A stretch of 64,000 nucleotides of DNA from Candidatus Photodesmus blepharonis. Its GTDB lineage: Bacteria > Pseudomonadota > Gammaproteobacteria > Enterobacterales > Vibrionaceae. The position numbers were made by a program, and so were the translations under genes. The notes under the pieces are model-generated. The model saw nothing but the letters and a program-made list of their open reading frames with translations. It made no database searches and had not been told where the DNA came from. Positions 53,900 through 64,000 of the stretch are shown piece after piece. The stretch is from assembly GCF_000731795.2 (NCBI RefSeq), contig NZ_JGVK01000006.1, positions 1 to 64,000 on the forward strand. Reading direction: 5' to 3'. Numbering within the stretch: position 1 is the first letter of the stretch; the number at the start of each line of letters is the position of its first letter.

Positions 53900-54394
53900 A
53901 TGGCAAACAACTACAAAAAGCCGTCTAAAAGTCTAGACCGTATTGATCGTAATATTCTCAGTGAACTTCAAAAAGATGGTCGCATTTCTAATGTAGAACT
54001 TTCTAAACGAGTTGGGTTATCTCCAACTCCATGCCTAGAGCGTGTTCGTCGTTTGGAAAGACAAAAATATATTACAGGTTATATAGCGCTTCTCAATCCA
54101 CAGCATCTTGATGCGTCACTGCTTGTATTCATTGAAATTACACTAAATCGTGATACATCTGACGTATTTGAACACTTCAACATTGCAATACAAAGGTTGG
54201 CTGAAGTGCAAGAATGCCATCTAGTTTCAGGCAATTTTGACTACCTTATAAAAATTCGCGTATCTGATATAAAGGCTTACCGTAAGCTGCTAGGTTATAC
54301 GTTACTAAGCTTGCCTGGTGTCAGTGATACACGCACCTACGTAGTGATGGAAGAAGTAAAGCAAACTAATCAATTAGTTATAAAAAATCCTTAA
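53900..54394 (+). CDS. lrp: Leucine-responsive regulatory protein Lrp
   Basis: Global feast/famine regulator. The 164 residues match E. coli Lrp. The N-terminal helix-turn-helix covers LDRIDRNILSELQKDGRISNVELSKRVGLSPTPCLERVRRLE, and the C-terminal RAM ligand domain includes EVQECHLVSGNFDYLIKIRV. It precedes ftsK in the same direction, the E. coli order. Its retention suggests amino-acid-responsive regulation is still used. Confidence 0.97.
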   Translation: MANNYKKPSKSLDRIDRNILSELQKDGRISNVELSKRVGLSPTPCLERVRRLERQKYITGYIALLNPQHLDASLLVFIEITLNRDTSDVFEHFNIAIQRLAEVQECHLVSGNFDYLIKIRVSDIKAYRKLLGYTLLSLPGVSDTRTYVVMEEVKQTNQLVIKNP

Positions 54395-54532
54395 TTTTGT
54401 CGGAAACTTCAAAGTCACGATTTTTTTTCCAATTAAACATGCTTTCATTTAGAAATCAAAACATGGTATGATCTCGACGACACAAGATAATTGAACTGAT
54501 AAGTTCAGCTGCACTTAGATTTGAGTCATTTT

Positions 54533-56767
54533 ATGCTCGAAAATAACAGAGAAAAAGCGATAACTGCTAAAACGGAACAAAAATCTTATCCTCGCCGTTT
54601 AAATAGCATACAACGTCTTAAAGAATGTTTACTCATATTAGCAGTTCTATCTTCGGTTTTACTATCAATAGCACTCTACACATTCAACCCCGCAGACCCA
54701 TCTTGGTCTCAAGTTGGCTGGGTAGAAATAAAGAACGCTGACGGTACGTTAGGGGCCTGGGCGGCTGACACACTATTTTTCACTTTCGGTTCTTTAGCCT
54801 ACACCATTCCTATATTTCTTATAATTACAGCATGGAGATTTCTAAGAAACGATAGGAACAACGCCGCATTGCCACTTGACTTAATGTTATGGGGCACACG
54901 TATACTTGGATTCATAACTTTGACTCTAACCAGCTGCGGTTTAGCAGACATTAACTTTGATGATATCTGGTATTTTTCATCTGGTGGTGTAATCGGTGAC
55001 GTGCTCACTAACCTTTCTTTACCAACTTTAAACATATTAGGAACTATACTAGTTTTTCTGTTTCTATGGGGAGCAGGATTTACGCTTCTAACTGGCATTT
55101 CCTGGTTAACAGTTGTTGAATGCTTAGGGGAACAAATTATTAAAGGCTTTACACACTTAATTAAGTATATCCCTTGTGATCAGAAAACGAAAAGAAAGCA
55201 GGGTAGCAGAACTTACGTTTATATAAATTTTGGCTCTATTAACACCAGCGAACCAACAAGGGGACAAACAGCTTTAGCTCGAAGTTTCGACTTTAGCATG
55301 TCAGAAAGTTCAATTGAAAGAATAGGACTGTATAAATATGAAAAAAATTCTCAGAATCAATCGAAGGATTCAAAACAAAAGCTTCATTCTAATACACCAT
55401 TACAACTGAATAAATCAGAAAAACGAACGGAGTGTACTAAAAAAACAATACAAAAAAATGAAATTTCTACCCAAAATTTTGATTTTATCGAAGATGAAGA
55501 CATAACTACGCCTATGCCAACCTTAGAATTGCTCTATCAACCCGAAAAATGTAAAAACCTTCCTCATCATGAAAATTTTGAAAATATCTCTCGTCTTATT
55601 GAAAAGAAATTAGAAGAATATAAAATAAAATCAAAGGTTGTCGCTATTTTCCCTGGTCCTGTTATTACTCGCTTTGAACTTGAGCTCGCTCCTGGGATAA
55701 AGGCCAGTCGTATCTCAAGTTTATCAATGGATTTAACTCGTTCGCTTTCAACAACAGCGGTTCGTATCGTTGAAGTGATCCCTGGAAAACCTTACATTGG
55801 ACTTGAGCTACCAAACACAAACCGCAAAACAATTTATTTCTCTGATGTCGTAGGAAGTCAAGAATTTATTAAAGCTGAATCACCGACAAGCATTGTACTC
55901 GGCCAAGGTATTGCGGGAGATACTATTGTTGCTGACCTATCTGAAATGCCACATGTTTTACTTGCCGGTACTACTGGTTCGGGTAAGTCGGTTGGTGTGA
56001 ACGCTATGATACTTAGTATGCTTTACAAAGCAACACCTGAAGACGTCAAATTTATTATGATTGACCCCAAAATGCTCGAACTGTCAATATATGAGGGTAT
56101 TCCTCATTTATTATCTAAAGTTGTAACAAATATGGAAGATGCATCAAATGCATTAAATTGGTGCATAGGTGAAATGGAATCTCGTTATAAACTAATGTCT
56201 GCTCTTGGTGTTCGAAACATTAAAGGATTTAATAATAAGTTAAAGATAGCTCACAAATCTGGAAATCCCATCCCAAAACCATCTTGGTATAAAGAGGCTA
56301 ACATGAACTCAACATCCACATTGAAAAAATTGCCTTATATTGTTATTATAATCGATGAGCTTTCCGATTTAATGCTGGTAGTTGGTAGAAAAATTGAGGA
56401 AATGATCACAAGACTAGCGCAGAAATCACGCGCTGCAGGTATTCACCTTATCTTGGCCACTCAACGTCCATCAGTGGATGTGATCACGGGCGTAATCAAA
56501 GCAAACATTCCAACTCGTATCGCATTTACAGTTTCAACTAGGACCGATTCGCGTATTATTCTAGATCAAGGAGGAGCAGAATCACTCCTTGGTATGGGTG
56601 ATATGCTTTATCTACCTTCTGATTCAAGTCATACGATAAGAATACATGGTACCTTCGCACCCGATGATGATGTGCATGCAGTAGTAAATAACTGGAAAGG
56701 AAAAGGTAAACCAAATTACATTGACAAAATCACTAATTCTGAGAGATCAGACGAGAATTCACTCTGA
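54533..56767 (+). CDS. ftsK: DNA translocase FtsK, lacking C-terminal gamma domain
   Basis: Septal DNA pump. The ATG at 54533 (MLENNREKA) gives 744 residues; a TTG at 54521 adds four. Four hydrophobic segments occur in the first 200 residues, then a short polar, Lys/Ser-rich linker (about 215-345, against some 600 residues in E. coli). The RecA-like motor (about 346-730) has Walker A GTTGSGKS near 480-487 and Walker [13 protein letters not shown]. The protein stops at about 20 residues after the motor; the winged-helix gamma domain that reads KOPS and activates XerD is missing. No frame downstream can supply it because dsbB begins 16 bp later. Confidence 0.95.
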   Translation: MLENNREKAITAKTEQKSYPRRLNSIQRLKECLLILAVLSSVLLSIALYTFNPADPSWSQVGWVEIKNADGTLGAWAADTLFFTFGSLAYTIPIFLIITAWRFLRNDRNNAALPLDLMLWGTRILGFITLTLTSCGLADINFDDIWYFSSGGVIGDVLTNLSLPTLNILGTILVFLFLWGAGFTLLTGISWLTVVECLGEQIIKGFTHLIKYIPCDQKTKRKQGSRTYVYINFGSINTSEPTRGQTALARSFDFSMSESSIERIGLYKYEKNSQNQSKDSKQKLHSNTPLQLNKSEKRTECTKKTIQKNEISTQNFDFIEDEDITTPMPTLELLYQPEKCKNLPHHENFENISRLIEKKLEEYKIKSKVVAIFPGPVITRFELELAPGIKASRISSLSMDLTRSLSTTAVRIVEVIPGKPYIGLELPNTNRKTIYFSDVVGSQEFIKAESPTSIVLGQGIAGDTIVADLSEMPHVLLAGTTGSGKSVGVNAMILSMLYKATPEDVKFIMIDPKMLELSIYEGIPHLLSKVVTNMEDASNALNWCIGEMESRYKLMSALGVRNIKGFNNKLKIAHKSGNPIPKPSWYKEANMNSTSTLKKLPYIVIIIDELSDLMLVVGRKIEEMITRLAQKSRAAGIHLILATQRPSVDVITGVIKANIPTRIAFTVSTRTDSRIILDQGGAESLLGMGDMLYLPSDSSHTIRIHGTFAPDDDVHAVVNNWKGKGKPNYIDKITNSERSDENSL

Positions 56768-56783
56768 AAAGCAATAAATACTT

Positions 56784-57302
56784 CTAGTTTCCTGATGAAA
56801 AAAACTGTGCAACTACAGTCAAAGTTATCAGAAATAAGTTGGCTACAAATATAATCACTGACCACTCCGGCGTAGATAATCCGAGATATTTCAAGACTTC
56901 ACTACAGTCTCCATAGGCTTCAAAAATCCAAGGAAGCCAACGATTTAGTGGAATCCAACTAGGGAAATCGACAGAAGTGTCACAGGTGCGAAAAAATGGA
57001 CTGTCTAATTGATAATTAAGATGTTGAATAGCCACTTTAAAACCAAAAATTACGTTTCCAGTCCAAATCGCTAAGGCAAACCAACGGATCATTACATTCC
57101 TAGGAGAGATGAATCCAAGCATAGCCGCACCAATGATACCAAACAGTACTACACGTTCATAAATGCACATTACGCATGGACGAAGCATCATAACATGTTG
57201 AAAAAACAACGCGATAATTTCCCAAGACAAAGCGAAAATCAACAATAGTAGCCAACAAAAACGCCTTTGAGAAAAAAAATTAATCCTAGAAAAAAAATTC
57301 AA
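56784..57302 (-). CDS. dsbB: Disulfide bond formation protein B (DsbB)
   Basis: Inner-membrane quinone reductase that re-oxidises DsbA. A TTG at 57302 (MNFFSRINFFSQRRF) aligns residue by residue with Vibrio DsbB (MTFLSSLKSFSQSRL) and gives 172 residues. The frame is open to a GTG at 57329 inside nhaB. Cysteine pairs are C43/C46 (RPCVMC) and C107/C133, as in E. coli C41/C44 and C104/C130. Four membrane helices are visible. It is the gene after nhaB, as in relatives. dsbC is not at its usual place, so isomerisation may be absent. Confidence 0.93.
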   Translation of the reverse strand: MNFFSRINFFSQRRFCWLLLLIFALSWEIIALFFQHVMMLRPCVMCIYERVVLFGIIGAAMLGFISPRNVMIRWFALAIWTGNVIFGFKVAIQHLNYQLDSPFFRTCDTSVDFPSWIPLNRWLPWIFEAYGDCSEVLKYLGLSTPEWSVIIFVANLFLITLTVVAQFFSSGN

Positions 57303-57312
57303 CCTATCTATC

Positions 57313-58854
57313 TTATATCCAACCAACACTATAAAAATAAGATGTCATGGGCTCTAGAAAAAATAGGATAGAAAATAAACCTACAAGTGCTAAAGTCACA
57401 GCATATGGCAACGCCATGACAATCATACGATAATAAGACAATCGAATTATTGGCGCTAAACTTGAAGTTAGCAAAAAAAGAAAAGCTGCTTGACCATTTG
57501 GAGTAGCGACTGAAGGGAGATTTGTACCAGTATTGATCGCAACAACAAAGTAATCAAATTGTTCTCGACTAATAACACCTTTCATTAAAGCAGACTTCAC
57601 TTCATTTATATAAACAGTTCCAACAAATACATTATCTGAAATCATTGATAATATGCCATCGACAATATAAAACAAAGCCAACTGCATGCTCTTATTTTCA
57701 ATATCAAGCAACATATCTATAATTGGTTTAAATAGATCTTGGTCAATAATGACTGCAACGATGGAAAAAAAAACTACTAATAAAGCAGTGAATGGTAACG
57801 CTTCTTCAAAAGCCTTACCTAAGGAGCGCTCTTCCGTAACCCCAGTAAATACAGTTGCTAAAATAATAACCGAAAGACCAATCAAACCAACAGCTGCTAG
57901 GTGCATAGCTAAACTAACAATCAACCAAATCGCAATAATACCTTGCATCCATAATTTAATGACATCTTGTTTTGTACGAGTTTCACGTTCTTCATTATCA
58001 TAATCAATAAGAATCTGGCGGACATTCTCAGGTAACTCTGCTCCATAACCGAATATTTTGAACTTTTCAACTAATACGCAAATTAACAAGCCACAAAAAA
58101 ATACCGGTATAGTAACTGGAACCATGCGAATAAAAAATTCTCCAAATTGCCAACCAGCTTCACCAGCAATAATGAGATTTTGAGGTTCACCTACCATCGT
58201 CATTACTCCACCCAACGCACTGCCGACACCTACATGCATGAGAAGCGAACGTAAAAAAGCCCTATAGTTCTCTAAATCATGACGATCAGGAATATGCAGT
58301 TCACGTGCGTGATCGTGAGAAGATGCTGTTCCTCCTCCTGAAGCAACCCTATGATAAATAGAGTAGAAACCTATCGCAACACTAATAACCACAGCTATCA
58401 CAGTTAAGGCGTCTAAAAAAGCCGAAAGAAACGCAGCAGCAAGACAAAATACAACTGAAAGCACTGTTTTGGAACGGATACCACCAAGCAAGATCTTAGT
58501 AAAAATAAAAAGCAACAGTTGCTTCATGAAATAAATGCCAGCAACCATAAAAATGAGCAATAACAACACTTCAACGTTTGAAACGAGCTCATACTTAACT
58601 TGATCTGCACTAGTCATACCAATAGATACAGCTTGAATAGCAAGCAATCCTCCAGGTTGAAGAGGATAACATTTAAGAGCCATAGCAAGAGTAAAAATAA
58701 ATTCTACAACTAAAAACCAACCGGAGACAAACGGGCTAACTAAGAAAAAAACAACAGGATTGATAATCAGAAAAAAAATTATAAGAAACTTATACCAATT
58801 AGGCGACTTCCCAAGAAAATTCTTAAGAAACGCACTTAGAAGCGATACTGGCAT
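57313..58854 (-). CDS. nhaB: Na+/H+ antiporter NhaB
   Basis: Sodium-proton exchanger for pH and Na+ homeostasis. The 513 residues equal E. coli NhaB and are largely hydrophobic, with about 12 membrane segments. [23 protein letters not shown] and [27 protein letters not shown] are typical of the family. Nha-type activity fits a marine bacterium. Its usual divergent partner fadR is about 23 kb away. Confidence 0.95.
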   Translation of the reverse strand: MPVSLLSAFLKNFLGKSPNWYKFLIIFFLIINPVVFFLVSPFVSGWFLVVEFIFTLAMALKCYPLQPGGLLAIQAVSIGMTSADQVKYELVSNVEVLLLLIFMVAGIYFMKQLLLFIFTKILLGGIRSKTVLSVVFCLAAAFLSAFLDALTVIAVVISVAIGFYSIYHRVASGGGTASSHDHARELHIPDRHDLENYRAFLRSLLMHVGVGSALGGVMTMVGEPQNLIIAGEAGWQFGEFFIRMVPVTIPVFFCGLLICVLVEKFKIFGYGAELPENVRQILIDYDNEERETRTKQDVIKLWMQGIIAIWLIVSLAMHLAAVGLIGLSVIILATVFTGVTEERSLGKAFEEALPFTALLVVFFSIVAVIIDQDLFKPIIDMLLDIENKSMQLALFYIVDGILSMISDNVFVGTVYINEVKSALMKGVISREQFDYFVVAINTGTNLPSVATPNGQAAFLFLLTSSLAPIIRLSYYRMIVMALPYAVTLALVGLFSILFFLEPMTSYFYSVGWI

Positions 58855-59182
58855 GGCTAATACTCTTAATCATTGGTATTAATGGAGATACTCTAGAAAG
58901 ACAACAATAAAACTTCTAACTCAAAAAAACATTTGTAAACATCTCTCCACCATTTTAGCTTTGGCTCGTAACTTTACTCCTAAGCTAATTTTAGTCAACC
59001 TATATTATAGCAAAAAACCTAATCAGTTTGATACACTCCACTCTAAAACACCATGATAAGCAATTATGCCCAATTAAATCCTAAAAACAAAACCTTCAGA
59101 TATACCAAGCATAATATCCAAGATTTTTCATATACTGTTCTGATAGTATTCGGAAACCCGAGCAAAAATAACCTTTCACTTC
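58855..59182. other. 328-bp spacer between recD and nhaB
   Basis: A short gap between two co-directional genes, holding the nhaB promoter. One open frame on the + strand (59053-59235) shows no family resemblance and overlaps recD, so it is rejected. No terminator hairpin recognised. Confidence 0.5.
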
Positions 59183-61285
59183 TTAGCTTAACTCTTTCAA
59201 CCTATCAATCAAACCGCTTGCACGTTGAGTTTTAATTTTAATTCCACGTCTTAAAATATTTGCATCTGCATATAAAACTAGATGTTTTTTTGCACGAGTA
59301 ACCCCAGTGTAGATTAACTCTCGAGTCAGAATTGAACTAAATTTCAACGGTAAAACTATGAAAGTCAGATCAAATTCACTACCCTGAGATTTATGTATTG
59401 TCATAGCGTAGGCAGTTTCATGCCTAGGCGTACAACTGGGAAAGAGTGATGCAATACTACCGTCTGACAATTGAAAAAATACTTTTAAACGATTCTTAAT
59501 ATCACTATTATCCCTCAAGCAAATACCAATATCACCATTATAAATCCCCAATTTATATTCATTATTAGTGACCATCACAGGTCTACCATGGTACCAAATC
59601 CCGTCTATTTGAATAAGCTTCTTTGCAACTAAAGCAGACTCAATACTTTGATTCAAACCATTAACACCAAAATTTCCTTCACGAACTGCACATAACAAAC
59701 GACATTGACTAAATATCTCTAATGCCATCCTTGCTTGTTCCTGCTGACACTCAACTTGTCCTAACTCAGGATGTAATTCAATTTCCTCAATTTTTTTTAA
59801 ATAACGCCCATATTCCTTGACTATCGTTTTTAACATTTGTTCATAATATTCGCTATCCAATGGATAATACTCAATATCAGTAAAATTTTTCTGCCACACT
59901 AAATCAACCTGACTCATCTTTCCTGAATTGATTGCTTTAGCCAACTGATTAATACCTGAAGTTGAGTTAAACCTATAATTTTTATTCAGCACGCATAAAC
60001 TGTCAGAAATATTATGAATAGAAGAACTGACTTTCAGAGATTGATGTCCTGTAAGTGCTACAATTAATTCCCTCTGTGTAGGACTAAATCCATCTTGATA
60101 GAATGAGCAAATATCTCCCAATACTGCACCAGCTTCCACAGATGCTAACTGATCTCTATCACCAAGCAAAATTAACCGTGTATGATTTGGCAATGATTCA
60201 ATCAATTTACACATGATCGGTAAATCAACCATAGATGCTTCATCAACTACTAAAACATCCAAACTCAATGGATTATCTCGATTATGATGAAACCTTGTCC
60301 TATCAGGAATTACACCAAGTAAAGAATGTATCGTGCTTGATGTAGTAGGAACGTGTATTCTCAATTCTTCCTCCACAGATAACTGAGCTACTGCCTTTCT
60401 AATGGATTCAGTTAAGCGTCTTACCGCTTTCCCTGTTGGAGCGACTAATTTAATAATTGGAGTAATACCTTGCTGTTTAAGTTGTTTAATCAATGCAATT
60501 AAGATCTGGGTTATTATGGTTGTTTTACCAGTACCTGGCCCGCCGGAGATCACTGTTAAATAACGACTTAATGCTATTGCTATTGCAATCTTCTGAAAAT
60601 TAATGCAAGCTGATTCTGGAATTAAGATATCGAGTAATTTCAAATCTTCTACACACTTAGCATCCAACAAAACTTTATCTATTGCTTTCCAATCTAATTT
60701 ATCAAAATTGACAACACCTATATGTTCATACATTAGCTGTCGGCTTTGAAGTAAAGAATTTTCATTGATCCTTGTAATTAGTGCATTAAACAAAGAATGG
60801 TAAGTTCGATTAACCAATTGATTAAGCAGTTTAGAAAAAAATTTGATCTCAGAGGATTGTAATCTTACAGGCATCGCAAGGTTAGTTAAACTAACTGCTA
60901 AATTAGTTTCATATTGCCAATAACGATGTAAATAAAGCCTGACACCGTCAAAAATCAAAGGCAAGGATGTACCTTGTTTACCAATAAGATTGCAGGCATG
61001 CAGAACCTTTGGCCAATGAATTAAAGACAATTTTTTATTCAATTGCACGGAAAAATCACCATAAAGACCCAATTTACTCGCTAAATCTAACTGACCATTA
61101 TCAAGTAAGGACAAACAAACATGACCTTTGCTAAGTTCATGGCTAACCACACCTGCAATAAAACCAATTTCATCCGAATACTGCTGTATTTGATCAGAAA
61201 CGAAGCGAGCAAATTGATAATCCAGTTGATTTATAGATCCTACTTCAGCTAATTCCTGTAAAGTATCCATCAATAAAGTCTTCAT
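59183..61285 (-). CDS. recD: Exodeoxyribonuclease V alpha subunit RecD
   Basis: 5'-3' helicase of RecBCD. The 700 residues resemble Vibrio RecD (longer than the 608 of E. coli). Walker A is GGPGTGKTT near 248-256, Walker B VLVVDEASM, motif III LILLGDRDQLASVEAGAV, and the C-terminal AYAMTIHKSQGSEFD and YTGVTRAKKHL motifs. The ATG at 61285 is 12 bp after the recB stop, so the two are co-transcribed. Confidence 0.97.
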   Translation of the reverse strand: MKTLLMDTLQELAEVGSINQLDYQFARFVSDQIQQYSDEIGFIAGVVSHELSKGHVCLSLLDNGQLDLASKLGLYGDFSVQLNKKLSLIHWPKVLHACNLIGKQGTSLPLIFDGVRLYLHRYWQYETNLAVSLTNLAMPVRLQSSEIKFFSKLLNQLVNRTYHSLFNALITRINENSLLQSRQLMYEHIGVVNFDKLDWKAIDKVLLDAKCVEDLKLLDILIPESACINFQKIAIAIALSRYLTVISGGPGTGKTTIITQILIALIKQLKQQGITPIIKLVAPTGKAVRRLTESIRKAVAQLSVEEELRIHVPTTSSTIHSLLGVIPDRTRFHHNRDNPLSLDVLVVDEASMVDLPIMCKLIESLPNHTRLILLGDRDQLASVEAGAVLGDICSFYQDGFSPTQRELIVALTGHQSLKVSSSIHNISDSLCVLNKNYRFNSTSGINQLAKAINSGKMSQVDLVWQKNFTDIEYYPLDSEYYEQMLKTIVKEYGRYLKKIEEIELHPELGQVECQQEQARMALEIFSQCRLLCAVREGNFGVNGLNQSIESALVAKKLIQIDGIWYHGRPVMVTNNEYKLGIYNGDIGICLRDNSDIKNRLKVFFQLSDGSIASLFPSCTPRHETAYAMTIHKSQGSEFDLTFIVLPLKFSSILTRELIYTGVTRAKKHLVLYADANILRRGIKIKTQRASGLIDRLKELS

Positions 61286-61297
61286 GATAAACTTATT

Positions 61298-64000
61298 TTA
61301 TCTAACATAGGTGACAGGCTTACCGTTAATCAATTTTTCCATATCCTCTAAAAATCCCAATTCCGGCTTAGTAGAAAAAATACCGTGATTAGATTGACCA
61401 TCCATTCCACGCAAAAATAAGTAATAAATCCCGCCAAAGTGTTTCTCATAACTATAATCAGATATGCGGCTACGCAGAAAACGATGCAATGCTAATGCAT
61501 AAATTTGGTATTGAAAATCATAACGATAGTTGATCATTGCATCTTCAAGAGCTTCTTTATTGTAGTAAGAGACATCTTCCCCTAAGTAGTTCGATTTCCA
61601 ATCGAGTACATAATACTTTCCACAATGCTTAAATACTAAATCAATAAAACCTTTCAACATACCTTGAACACTTTCAAAACCAAGATCTTCTGCTTTAGCA
61701 GAAATAGGATCATAGTATTGAATGACTCTATTTAATGCTGATGATGTTAAAATTTCTATAGGTAAAAGAAATTCCATTTCAGCCAATCTTTCTTGCGGTC
61801 TCTTTTGATTCAAAATTAATTCTTCTCCATCCAATGGTGTGTTTAAGACCGTATAAAGCAACTTTTGAAGTACTGGTAACCACTCTATTTCTAATTGGCT
61901 TCTTCTCATCAGTTCCTTAATCGCAAAAATGTTTTCTTTACTATTTGTTGGAAGCGTAAACTCTATCTCCTCAAATAGACTATGCAAAAAAACGCCTGAT
62001 GACACACCGCGCGGAAAAGTAAAAATCGAACGCTCAGATTGCGTAGCATTTATTTTGTCTGATCGCTCATCCAAAGAAAAATCAGTCAACCGCAGTATTG
62101 AATCATGCCTACTATGATACAAACTTTGCTTTATCAATCCAGAATAACTCGTGATGCCCCATAATCTGTCAATATGTTTCTTTAATTCTTTTGCTCTAAA
62201 TAACTCAATAGGCTTGCTAACATCAATAAAAATTTCATCACTAACCGTAGGCACATCCGAAATCACAACTGCTAGATTACGATTTACATGAAACTGAATT
62301 GAGTTCAACAAATCCTCAATATTACCTTCCTTACCATTTTGAAGTAGATATCCTATAGCGCTATTGTGAACTCCAGTTGGCTCTTTGGCTGAATATCCAT
62401 TTCTAATCGGAGCAGCACCAATAAAGCAACCGTATACAGCACGTGTTAACGCCACATAAATCAGTCTCAAATCTTCTGCTAAGCGTTCTTTTTCAGCTTG
62501 TTTAAGTACATTATGAGTACATGAAAAAATTCTTCGCTCACTTTTTTCATGGTAATACGTATTCTTATTCACTTTACGATAGCTAAATACAAAGGGCAAA
62601 AATACCAAATTATATTCAAGACCTTTTGATTTATGAATAGTAACAATTCTTACTAAGTTTCTTTCTGACTCAAGACGTTGAGTATGCTCTTCAGCACAAT
62701 CTAAACCATTTTGTGCACAACTAATCTTCTTCGTTAACCAACGCAACAAACTATGATTACTATCCAAATTATGACTTGCTTGCTGTAAAAGTTCCCCAAT
62801 ATGCATTAAATCTGTAAGCATACGTTCACCATCGTCTTTTTTTAGTAAACACTCGGCTATGCAACGCTTACTCATTACTGAGCGAATCATTGAAAAAACT
62901 CCACGTTGCATTAAAATTGTACGATAATTCCTAAACTCATTAACTATTTTATCCCACAGAATTTCATCTTTATTAAACGCGTCTAAATCAGCAATATTTA
63001 AAGCAAACAAGTCTGAAGCAAGACTAGATTTCAAAACCATATTATCTTCTGGCAATAACACAGCTTCTATTAAACGCTTTACATCTAGTGCAACCATGCT
63101 AGAAAAAACACTGACTGCATTTGAAAAAACACTAGCGATCCCTTGCTTAGCTAATGTTCTTTTCACTAAGTGACCTTCACTGATAGTACGTACTAAAACA
63201 GCAATATCAGCAGCCTGAATTTGCATTTTTTTATCACCAGAGACAAAGTAAGAATTATCTTTTTTGGCAACAGTTAAAATTGTCTGAATTTGACTTGCTG
63301 TGGCTTTGGACATCACATTAAGATATTCACTTTTAGATAGCAGTCTTTGGTTTTCTGAATGCAACCAATAGGTAATTGAAGGTTGTTTATCTCCGTTTAA
63401 CAACCAGTAACGTTGATTTGCATTTGAACTATAATCAACTTCTAAAAACGGAATATCATCATCGTATATAAATGGACTTGTTGGTTTAGAAAATATCTGA
63501 TTTACTGCTCTCACCATATCAGCACTTGAACGCCAATTTGTGTTTAAAGTGTAACGCGCTATAGCCTCATTTCGTGCCTTGATATAAGTAAAAATATCTG
63601 CTCCGCGGAAACCATAAATTGCTTGCTTCGGATCACCGATCATAAACAAACCACACTCAGAATAGTCCAAATAAATACGGCTAAAAATACTATATTGAAG
63701 AGGATCAATATCTTGAAACTCATCAATCATTACTACTGGATATAAAGTTCGAATACGTTCTGCTAATAAAGATTGATCATCCATATCAATCGATTCTGAA
63801 AGCTGAACCAGCAAATCATTGAATGATAAACACTGTTTTTGTTTTTTTACTCTAATCAATGATGCTCGGCAATGTGCTACTGCATGCGTTATCAACGGAA
63901 TTTTCAAACTTATTGGGTCCGTAAAAAAACTTGCGATGATATCAAATACAAAATGGGTTGGCGCATTACTACCTATCGCAGTTTTCTTAATCAAAACATT
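61298..64000 (-). CDS. recB: Exodeoxyribonuclease V beta subunit RecB (5' end cut by window edge)
   Basis: Helicase-nuclease that processes double-strand breaks and loads RecA. The frame is still open at position 64000; about 900 of some 1180 residues are present, so about 280 N-terminal residues with Walker A lie outside. Visible are MIDEFQDIDPLQYSIF, GDPKQAIYGFRGAD, NWRSS, IHKSKGLEYNLVFLPF and YVALTRAVYG of the UvrD-type helicase, then the C-terminal nuclease domain with GFIDLVF and the DWKSNYLG catalytic motif. A TTG near 63994 is only an apparent start. recC is presumably further on. Confidence 0.96.
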   Translation of the reverse strand, partial: NVLIKKTAIGSNAPTHFVFDIIASFFTDPISLKIPLITHAVAHCRASLIRVKKQKQCLSFNDLLVQLSESIDMDDQSLLAERIRTLYPVVMIDEFQDIDPLQYSIFSRIYLDYSECGLFMIGDPKQAIYGFRGADIFTYIKARNEAIARYTLNTNWRSSADMVRAVNQIFSKPTSPFIYDDDIPFLEVDYSSNANQRYWLLNGDKQPSITYWLHSENQRLLSKSEYLNVMSKATASQIQTILTVAKKDNSYFVSGDKKMQIQAADIAVLVRTISEGHLVKRTLAKQGIASVFSNAVSVFSSMVALDVKRLIEAVLLPEDNMVLKSSLASDLFALNIADLDAFNKDEILWDKIVNEFRNYRTILMQRGVFSMIRSVMSKRCIAECLLKKDDGERMLTDLMHIGELLQQASHNLDSNHSLLRWLTKKISCAQNGLDCAEEHTQRLESERNLVRIVTIHKSKGLEYNLVFLPFVFSYRKVNKNTYYHEKSERRIFSCTHNVLKQAEKERLAEDLRLIYVALTRAVYGCFIGAAPIRNGYSAKEPTGVHNSAIGYLLQNGKEGNIEDLLNSIQFHVNRNLAVVISDVPTVSDEIFIDVSKPIELFRAKELKKHIDRLWGITSYSGLIKQSLYHSRHDSILRLTDFSLDERSDKINATQSERSIFTFPRGVSSGVFLHSLFEEIEFTLPTNSKENIFAIKELMRRSQLEIEWLPVLQKLLYTVLNTPLDGEELILNQKRPQERLAEMEFLLPIEILTSSALNRVIQYYDPISAKAEDLGFESVQGMLKGFIDLVFKHCGKYYVLDWKSNYLGEDVSYYNKEALEDAMINYRYDFQYQIYALALHRFLRSRISDYSYEKHFGGIYYLFLRGMDGQSNHGIFSTKPELGFLEDMEKLINGKPVTYVR

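Overview
The window is a gene-dense, AT-rich stretch of a gammaproteobacterial chromosome. Almost every protein is closest, from memory, to Vibrionaceae. The clearest lineage markers are AphA, a LuxR/HapR/LitR-type TetR regulator, LuxS next to gshA, FadR with the Vibrio-type insertion, and FtsH, GshA and SecB sequences of Vibrio type. The genome looks reduced. Many genes that normally sit inside these conserved clusters are missing (yhbY, metY, rpsO-pnp, grxC, hpt, pilBC, dsbC, pdhR). Several proteins are trimmed or have altered conserved positions. Some intergenic gaps of 0.3-0.9 kb hold nothing recognisable. I see no insertion sequence, phage, CRISPR array or foreign island. A host-restricted luminous vibrio such as Candidatus Photodesmus would fit, but that assignment is inference.

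Layout. 0-12.5 kb (+ strand): transcript-cleavage factor greA, then rlmE-ftsH-folP-glmM-secG-tRNA-Leu(GAG), then the nusA operon rimP-nusA-infB-rbfA-truB preceded by a hairpin/T-tract leader. 12.7-14.7 kb: crp and aphA, divergent, around an 844-bp spacer that carries a candidate LuxR operator. 14.9-20.4 kb (- strand): gpsA-secB-yibN, epmA, gshA-luxS. 21.2-24.1 kb (- strand): dksA, corB-ypjD. 24.3-27.9 kb (+ strand): ffh, rpsP-rimM-trmD-rplS. 28.0-32.6 kb (- strand): pilD-coaE-zapD-yacG, the quorum-sensing master regulator luxR, can and ycgL. 32.9-33.5 kb: zapB and the SRP RNA gene ffs. 33.5-42.2 kb: fadR, gltX, groS-groL with a heat-shock promoter, ackA-pta. 42.9-50.4 kb (- strand): the pyruvate dehydrogenase operon aceE-aceF-lpdA and recJ. 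50.6-58.9 kb: xerD, nadC, panE, lrp, ftsK, dsbB and nhaB. 59.2-64 kb (- strand): recB-recD, with recB cut by the window edge.

How the genes fit together. Most of the window is core information processing and central metabolism: ribosome maturation, translation initiation, the SRP, chaperonin, pyruvate to acetyl-CoA to acetate, and RecBCD/RecJ repair. The non-housekeeping theme is cell-density signalling: the AI-2 synthase LuxS plus both opposing master regulators, AphA (low density) and LuxR/LitR (high density). Possible LuxR-box and Qrr-sRNA target sequences lie in front of aphA and luxR respectively. I found no convincing novel system. The best leads are this retained quorum circuit, an FtsK without its gamma domain, and altered conserved residues in TrmD, RimM and PilD.
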